From: Zingiber officinale
Lineage: Eukaryota; Streptophyta; Magnoliopsida; Zingiberales; Zingiberaceae
Assembly: GCF_018446385.1 (NCBI RefSeq)
Contig: NC_056000.1
Location: 37,733,511 to 37,797,510 of the forward strand
Length of the DNA stretch: 64,000 bases
Reading direction: 5' to 3'
Both the position numbers and the translations under genes were made by a program. Below are positions 61,001 through 64,000 of this stretch, one piece after another; positions within the stretch are counted from its first letter, which is position 1, and each line of letters begins with the position of its first letter. A model generated the notes under the pieces. It did no database searches. It was given only the letters and a program-made list of their open reading frames with translations, and was not told the origin of the DNA.

Positions 61001-61887
61001 CTGCTAGATCTGCCCTATCTTCTTCTGCATGCAATCACCTTCTTGCTGGTTCTTCCTGGATAAATTCACAAAGAAGATTATTTCCAGCATCCTCTGGCAA
61101 CTTCAGTTCTGTTTTAATATTTTCTGTGCTGACAATCTGGTGATTCATTCACTCCTGTTCTGTTCTGCAGTAGAACTCTTTTAGTTCTATTTAAGACTAG
61201 ATTTAGTGTGTGTTACCTATGAAGGAAGGAAAGGTGGACAGAAATAAGGAGAAGAAGAATTGCTTTAATTGCACTTTCCCTCCATTTCCTTGCTTCCTTT
61301 GGTGGAAATAGAGGGGCGGAAGGAAATGACAAGGAAAATCTTTCCCTACTTTTCTGAAATTTGGCTTCTGTCTAATTTGGGCGGTGTGCAATGGAGCTAA
61401 AAAATCTAACTATAACAAATTCAAAATTGTTTTTTAAATATACTTTTGATTTATGTTTTTTTAATCTTTTTAACAAATAAAATTTTTAAGTTTTCCTCCC
61501 TCCTCCTTCCAACAAAACTCTTCTTCTTTCCTCTTTTCTGCAAAAGGTCATATGCTGACTCGGGTGCCCCCACACGTTTAGCCCCATAGCCATATGTAGC
61601 GAGATAAATTAGGAAACCGAGCAAACCACCACATAAGAGAGTATTTCCTCTCTAAGGATACCAAAACTAGGAAATATTTCCTAATCCAGGTTTTTACCCT
61701 ATCTTCTTTCTTTAGTTGTTTCCTTCCTTGTAGGAAGCAAGACGAAACAATAGACAACTTCAACAAGTTTTTATATAATAAATGGCCTCTATGATTAAGC
61801 ATTAGATTTAGCAAAAACTACAGAGAAATGTTTGCTTGTACCTCAATGTCAAAATAGAATGGTGTCCTCCCCAAGTTCACAGTTACC
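31003..61887 (-). CDS. RanBPM-like protein (SPRY-LisH-CTLH-CRA), 3' seven exons; 5' exons outside window
   Basis: Homologue of Ran-binding protein M, a scaffold of the CTLH/GID E3 ubiquitin-ligase complex. Exons in gene order, all with consistent GT-AG borders and phases: 61887-61842 ([15 protein letters not shown], last SPRY strand), 59954-59878 ([20 protein letters not shown]), 45004-44845 (Lis[21 protein letters not shown]), 44008-43937 ([24 protein letters not shown]), 42980-42921 ([20 protein letters not shown]), 31885-31799 ([20 protein letters not shown]) and 31287-31003 (CRA end: [20 protein letters not shown], stop TAG). The first SPRY exons should lie beyond position 64000. Introns of 11.0 and 14.9 kb contain transposons and viral DNA, yet every visible exon is open and typical. 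The joins are inferred from protein-family order, not from cDNA. Confidence 0.87.
31886..33130. repeat. Intron DNA with degenerate repeats (continued at 37005-37520)
   Basis: Intron sequence of the RanBPM-like gene. From about 32580 it is built of loosely repeated units containing TCATCAAAG-GTTTT, a CACC or CACTG segment and TGACAATAT. The same degenerate units continue right of the Sirevirus-like element (37005-37520), showing that the element landed inside a pre-existing repeat tract. No coding seen. Confidence 0.6.
33131..34042 (-). repeat. 3' LTR of the gag-only element, with expanded GGCGCC array
   Basis: It holds nine GGCGCC sites between 33480 and 33680, against three in the other LTR. 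Several are arranged as hairpins, for example GGCGCCTTCAAC and GTTGAAGGCGCC separated by three bases. This expansion accounts for most of the roughly 100-bp size difference between the LTRs. Confidence 0.9.
34718..36123 (-). pseudogene. gag of the Sirevirus-like element, interrupted near 35620-35690
   Basis: The minus-strand ATG at 36123 gives [20 protein letters not shown], then [26 protein letters not shown] and [20 protein letters not shown]. This is the copia gag core, 145 codons to a stop at 35686. A short non-matching stretch follows. It contains another premature stop (35628, at a position usually tryptophan in such proteins). The frame is then open from 35569 to 34718 with [11 protein letters not shown] upstream, a zinc knuckle [13 protein letters not shown] (CX2CX3HX4C, one residue short in the first spacer), an acidic stretch ([13 protein letters not shown]) and a coiled-coil-like [20 protein letters not shown] segment. 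Pol is absent. Confidence 0.85.
36189..36999 (-). repeat. 5' LTR of the gag-only element
   Basis: An 811-bp LTR next to the PBS. It contains three GGCGCC sites (36520-36620) and a TTTTTATAGCTCC box near 36483, a possible promoter read in reverse as GGAGCTATAAAAA. Confidence 0.9.
37005..38332. other. Intron DNA between the Sirevirus-like and hAT elements
   Basis: It begins with the degenerate TCATCAAAG/TGACAATAT repeats described for 32580-33130 and then becomes plain AT-rich intron without recognisable features. Confidence 0.5.
38700..38970. other. CpG-rich block within the hAT element
   Basis: About 270 bp of very high GC with repeated, partly palindromic GGACGCGTCCG and CTTCC-GCGGCGC-GGAAG motifs. 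Reading frames here are open only because of base composition; no domain is visible. It lies upstream of the transposase and could be its promoter/leader or a captured fragment. Confidence 0.6.
39758..42148 (+). pseudogene. hAT transposase, broken (BED finger, RNase H-like core, dimerisation region)
   Basis: The ATG at 39758 starts [24 protein letters not shown]-type finger follows ([19 protein letters not shown]...C), then a DUF659-type segment ([20 protein letters not shown]). The frame hits a stop at 40661, then continues in phase with [15 protein letters not shown] and [18 protein letters not shown] (catalytic-core region) to 40990. The middle, 40990-41560, is frameshifted and decayed. 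The hAT dimerisation signature [19 protein letters not shown] reads near 41590-41645. A probable intron precedes the last exon (about 41750-42148), which has an acidic C-terminus. It is non-functional. Confidence 0.88.
42689..44844. other. RanBPM-like introns around the CTLH exons
   Basis: Apart from the exons 42921-42980 and 43937-44008, this is AT-rich intron without recognisable elements. Confidence 0.6.
45190..48440 (-). mobile_element. RTE-type non-LTR retrotransposon (LINE), decayed
   Basis: In minus orientation, endonuclease remnants lie at about 47100-48100 ([20 protein letters not shown] and [12 protein letters not shown], typical of the plant RTE clade). RT remnants lie at 45700-46900 ([18 protein letters not shown], then [20 protein letters not shown], in which the catalytic FADD is degraded to FAYD). 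The 3' end at 45190-45225 has the conserved CCACCTAGTGGATTGTTGTTATTG terminus of plant RTE elements. Numerous stops and frameshifts are present. It lies in the 14.9-kb RanBPM-like intron in the same orientation as the gene. Confidence 0.85.
47011..47082 (+). mobile_element. 42-bp RTE/SINE tail insertion with 15-bp target duplication
   Basis: TTTCTCTTGTACTTT occurs at 47011-47025 and 47068-47082. Between them lie 42 bp (47026-47067) starting GCCGACCCCACCTAGTGGG and ending in a (GTT)n tail. The insert equals the 3' end of RTE-type elements, in opposite orientation to the host LINE. It is an extremely 5'-truncated target-primed insertion. Confidence 0.88.
48441..49016. other. Intron DNA between the LINE and the viral insert
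   Basis: No recognisable gene. A short plus-strand open stretch at 48775-49029 shows no domain. Confidence 0.5.
49203..49218 (-). promoter_or_regulatory. Pararetroviral TATA box, left arm (points left)
   Basis: The complement reads CTTTTCTATATAAACCC (49202-49218), a strong plant-type TATA box in the region downstream of pol, where caulimovirids keep the pregenomic RNA promoter. It lies about 200 bp before the arm's outer end. Confidence 0.75.
49460..49888 (-). CDS. Overlapping 142-codon ORF at the end of pol, left arm (unknown function)
   Basis: The ATG (complement 49886-49888) lies in the context ACCATGG, close to the ideal plant start, and the frame is open to 49460. It overlaps the last ~115 codons of pol in another frame and extends past the pol stop. 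The product is acidic-to-neutral and likely helical, with [20 protein letters not shown] and [20 protein letters not shown]. No domain is recognised. The same frame with the same length is present in the right arm at 58050-58478. It could correspond to a downstream accessory ORF (as ORF4 in tungroviruses, by position only) or be a chance frame. Confidence 0.5.
   Translation of the reverse strand: MDASRKSLFSLSSSGGSINTAEEEARYQGIPTPEGPYQLLDQYEELSRGRIPSPRILGPQEKDLRAHLEDIEWTASRHALNSIWELKLINDAKKADFEYRGQLKGGLYFKDSLSEVTKARDELLDFFIKAQNILQRVRDAPP
49540..52481 (-). pseudogene. Badnavirus-like Cys-rich region, protease, RT and RNase H, left arm
   Basis: Starting at 52481 the frame is open for 593 codons. 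It holds the second cysteine array CX2CX11CX2CX4CX2C (about residues 38-64), a feature described for badnaviruses. A coiled-coil-like stretch (residues about 90-200) follows, then the aspartic protease with [12 protein letters not shown] (about 245-256). The RT begins at about 440 and ends at [10 protein letters not shown] stop codon follows that motif (near 50698). The frame then reopens at 50663 through the RT thumb to the RNase H start, where a frameshift occurs (about 50080). The last part (50007-49540) includes the RNase H end ([15 protein letters not shown]). The lesions make the polyprotein inactive. Confidence 0.9.
52490..53888 (-). pseudogene. Badnavirus-like capsid region, left arm
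   Basis: It starts near [13 protein letters not shown] (53885) with an acidic N-terminal part, then the conserved capsid core ([55 protein letters not shown]). A small deletion near 52975 shifts the frame. The capsid end continues in another frame to the zinc knuckle, which is damaged by a stop near 52707. The reading frame at its start extends beyond the arm into the spacer. Confidence 0.88.
53889..54042. other. 154-bp spacer between the viral arms
   Basis: Unique sequence joining the two arms. It contains a direct repeat (ACTGGTTTAATAAA at 53912-53925 and 54001-54014) and a small hairpin (CATAGAAATTTTCTATG near 53979). It may be viral sequence from upstream of the capsid, or filler DNA from the joining event. 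Confidence 0.7.
54045..55440 (+). pseudogene. Badnavirus-like capsid region, right arm
   Basis: It begins [20 protein letters not shown] at the arm start. A short deletion near 54566 shifts the frame after [12 protein letters not shown] 26-bp tandem duplication at about 54832-54867 shifts it again. The rest is open, with [32 protein letters not shown] and an intact zinc knuckle [14 protein letters not shown] (CX2CX4HX4C) near 55246-55287. It is not expressible as one protein. Confidence 0.88.
55480..58398 (+). pseudogene. Badnavirus-like Cys-rich region, protease, RT and RNase H, right arm
   Basis: The cysteine array CX2CX11CX2CX4CX2C is intact (about 55590-55672). Lesions follow: a frameshift near 55820, a deletion near 56300 inside the protease after [12 protein letters not shown], a frameshift near 56815 before the RT, and a frameshift near 57694 between RT and RNase H. 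The RT core 56909-57690 is open and includes YIDDILVF. The RNase H part (57664-58398) is open to the stop, with [15 protein letters not shown]. At least four separate breaks disable it. Confidence 0.9.
58050..58478 (+). CDS. Overlapping 142-codon ORF at the end of pol, right arm (unknown function)
   Basis: Same frame, same length and same ACCATGG start context as the left-arm copy. It overlaps the pol C-terminus and runs 80 bases beyond its stop. Unlike capsid and pol, this frame has no stop or indel in either arm. No domain is recognised and its function is unknown. It may be a genuine viral accessory ORF, or open by chance because the arms are young. Confidence 0.5.
   Translation: MDASRKRLFNLSSSGGSINTAEEEARYQGIPTPEGPYQLLDQYEELSRGRSPSPRIFGPQEKDLRAHLEDIEWTASRHVLNSIWELKLINDAKKADFEYQGQLKGGLYFKDSLSEVTKARDELLDLFIKAQNILQRVRDAPP
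58742..58757 (+). promoter_or_regulatory. Pararetroviral TATA box, right arm (points right)
   Basis: CTTTTCTATATAAACCC at 58741-58757, mirror of the left-arm box. A transcript from here would run antisense to the RanBPM-like gene into its upstream intron and exons. Confidence 0.75.
58943..59877. other. Intron DNA right of the viral insert
   Basis: No supportable gene. The part at 58960-59260 looks less AT-rich than typical intron but shows stops in all frames. It belongs to the 14.9-kb intron of the RanBPM-like gene. Confidence 0.5.
59955..61841. other. RanBPM-like intron
   Basis: An intron of 1,887 bp between the exons at 59954 and 61842. The section 60420-61200 is higher in GC with short open stretches, but no domain or repeat structure was recognised. 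It might be a decayed insertion. Confidence 0.5.
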
Positions 61888-64000
61888 CTGCACCATGCAG
61901 GTAATACAATAGAAAAATTAAAAAAAAAATAAATTGGGATACATTACTCTGCAAGTTAAGAAAAAGAACCAGATATCAGACTAAAATAAGATGATGACAA
62001 GTCATACAAAATAAAGTTAGAAAGGAATATTTCCTAAAGTTAAGGATAGTTATCACCAAATATTTTTTTGGATTAATACAAAATAATCAGTTATAGAAGC
62101 ATCATATGAGAAGTCAAACATTTTTTTAGGCAAAACACCTAAATAATTTTGGAAGGTTGGCCATTACATATCATTTCCTTTGTCCTTCATTATGGATCAG
62201 TAATCTCAGTTCAGCCCAAGTAAACTCCTGCAGGTGCAAGTAATCCCTCTTCTCCTGCTCATGCATGGGACTAGAAGATTTCGGAAACCAAGATCTAAAA
62301 GATCATTGCGATATAATTCCATAAAAGATGTTTCCCTAGATAAAATTTGGCCAATCTGTTCAATATGTGGCAAAAATCTTGGCTTTTAGAATTTTTGAAA
62401 AAGAGAATCCTATACACAAACCAAAAGCACTATGGATCTTTAAGTATTTCCTTTTCTTGTTCATATTCCTGAATCTTATTCACACTGTAAAAGTACAACC
62501 CATATATGTCCAATTTTTAAGTGGTCCAGACAAATGTATGCCATGTTACTATTACCCAATCTAATTCATACTGGAAAAAAGAGAAATCCCAAATACATTC
62601 ATGTTCTAAACGTAGTCAGGATCACCACATATGGGGCCACCTATGCATGAGACCACATTGATACAACATTTACAAATGTTGACGTCGTCTTAAGTAGATG
62701 GGATCAGGCAATCTATGCAGAATATATGTTAACACCAAATAACCAAAATTGGGGTTGATCCAGACAAATTTTGATTGAACCAAATCAAATAAAAGCCACA
62801 TTCTTACTTGCACTGGTCCCGTCTTAAACAATGACTTTTATGATGCTTTTTTACTCTGAGAAGGATTAGTTCCTGTGATTATGAAACAATTATATAAACT
62901 ATTTGTCTCGGTGTGATAACTTGTAAATGTTAATATAAACACTTCTTTTGTGATTAGTGCCTGTGATTATGAAACAATTATATAAACTATTTGTCTCGGT
63001 GTGATAACTTGTAAATATTAATATAAACACTTCTTTTGTACAAGTACACATAGTTCTAATTTTTAAAAAAGAGATCCAGATGATCTTAATCGATGTTAGT
63101 ATTCCCTGAATTTTATTTATAGCAGAAAAGGTGATCTCCCAATATATCAATGATCTAAAAGGTAACATATCCAACCACCTATCAATATGAAGCAGGGGAC
63201 TACACCACATATAACAAATCCAAGCTGTATTTAGCTAGGTTTAAAATCATGAGCCATGCCAAAATTTCAATCTTTGACCCGACAATATAATTTTAGTACC
63301 ATATCGTGCTGTGTTAGTATGATTTAAATATTAATTTAATTAAATTATTAATAATCTGATGATTAATTTTCCTTAGTATAAGTTATAACTTTTAATTCTA
63401 TCTTTATTTAATTAATCGTTTGCTTAATAAATAATAAATAAATTAGATTCCTAATACACATTTGTTCTTCTATATATAATGTTGATGAATTTGATCACCT
63501 CAAGCTTCAAAGTTAAAAATGCTTGCAACTAATTAAGTTTTAACTATAATACATAATAAATATTAATTAATGGTAATAATTAAATTATATAATTTTTATC
63601 AAACCAATACCTATGTTTTTGGAATGTCCATACCAAACACCAATACCAATATTGATGGCCATGCTTCCATGAATTTTATTAGTTAATTAGGGACTTTAGA
63701 TTGCTTATCTCACTATTACCAAACTAGACTCTCCTTTACCCTCTGCTTGGAGATGCGGAAAAGAAGGATGGTCTATTTACCTATTGTAAACTAATGGGCG
63801 GGAAAATTAATAAATGCATCCATGAATGATTTTTTTGGGTATTTTTTTGCCTGCCCGAATCAAGCAGAATGAAACTTTCCTTCCCGTCCTCGTCAAGCTA
63901 GATAGCGATGTAGCACAATGGACGAACAAAACACCCTCACCAAAAGGGGTAAACTCTCACACAAAGAAGAGAAGTGAAAATTCAATTAATTCAAAATGAT
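61888..64000. other. Probable RanBPM-like intron to the window edge
   Basis: I found no exon matching the earlier SPRY segments. The stretch is AT-rich with one 88-bp tandem duplication (62864-63039). Confidence 0.5.
62864..63039. repeat. 88-bp tandem duplication
   Basis: Two almost identical units begin GATTAGT-CCTGTGATTATG and end AACACTTCTTTTGT, at 62864-62951 and 62952-63039. Confidence 0.85.

Noticed and set aside
62899..63210. Minus-strand frame of 103 codons
   Set aside because: It spans an 88-bp tandem duplication whose length is not a multiple of three and shows no domain; it does not match the missing SPRY exons.

Overview
This window is plant nuclear DNA: genes are split by GT-AG introns and embedded in nested LTR retrotransposons, a hAT DNA transposon, a LINE and an integrated plant pararetrovirus. 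One gene product is a chloroplast NDH-complex subunit. The GGCGCC-rich Sirevirus LTRs and the badnavirus-like insert would suit a monocot, possibly Zingiberales, but that is a weak inference and I cannot name the species.

Region 1-19301 is a nested retrotransposon block. Two related, broken minus-strand Ty1/copia elements (A, 1-1371; B, about 6128-19301) carry a miniature LTR retrotransposon (TRIM) at the same integrase site. Copy A's TRIM is cut by a Sirevirus LTR plus gag stub (2169-3890). Copy B is split by a complete 7.46-kb non-autonomous Sirevirus (8439-15901, TSD ATTGC), by the TRIM (16018-16865, TSD CTACG) and by a solo LTR (17858-18723). Another TRIM lies at 5433-6127.

Region 20787-30111 holds two intact convergent genes. 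One is a 16-exon cytosolic pyruvate kinase (plus strand, 525 aa). The other is a two-exon NdhT/CRRJ-type J-domain protein of the chloroplast NDH complex (minus strand, 241 aa).

Region 31003-61887 is the 3' part of one minus-strand gene, a RanBPM homologue of the CTLH/GID ubiquitin-ligase family. Seven exons encode the end of SPRY, then LisH, CTLH and CRA; the 5' exons lie beyond the right edge. Its introns are greatly enlarged. An 11.0-kb intron holds a gag-only Sirevirus-like element (33131-36999, TSD CGTTC) and a degenerate hAT element (38341-42680, 8-bp TSD). A 14.9-kb intron holds an RTE-type LINE (45190-48440) and two badnavirus-like pararetroviral copies arranged head to head (49017-53888 and 54043-58942), forming a near-perfect 4.9-kb inverted repeat around a 154-bp spacer.

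The most striking observation is that inverted repeat inside a transcribed intron. The RanBPM-like pre-mRNA would contain a long virus-derived hairpin, a plausible natural source of antiviral small RNA. Two others stand out: an overlapping 142-codon ORF with a strong start context, intact in both viral copies, and a tandem array of hairpins in the Sirevirus LTRs whose stems change in compensating pairs.
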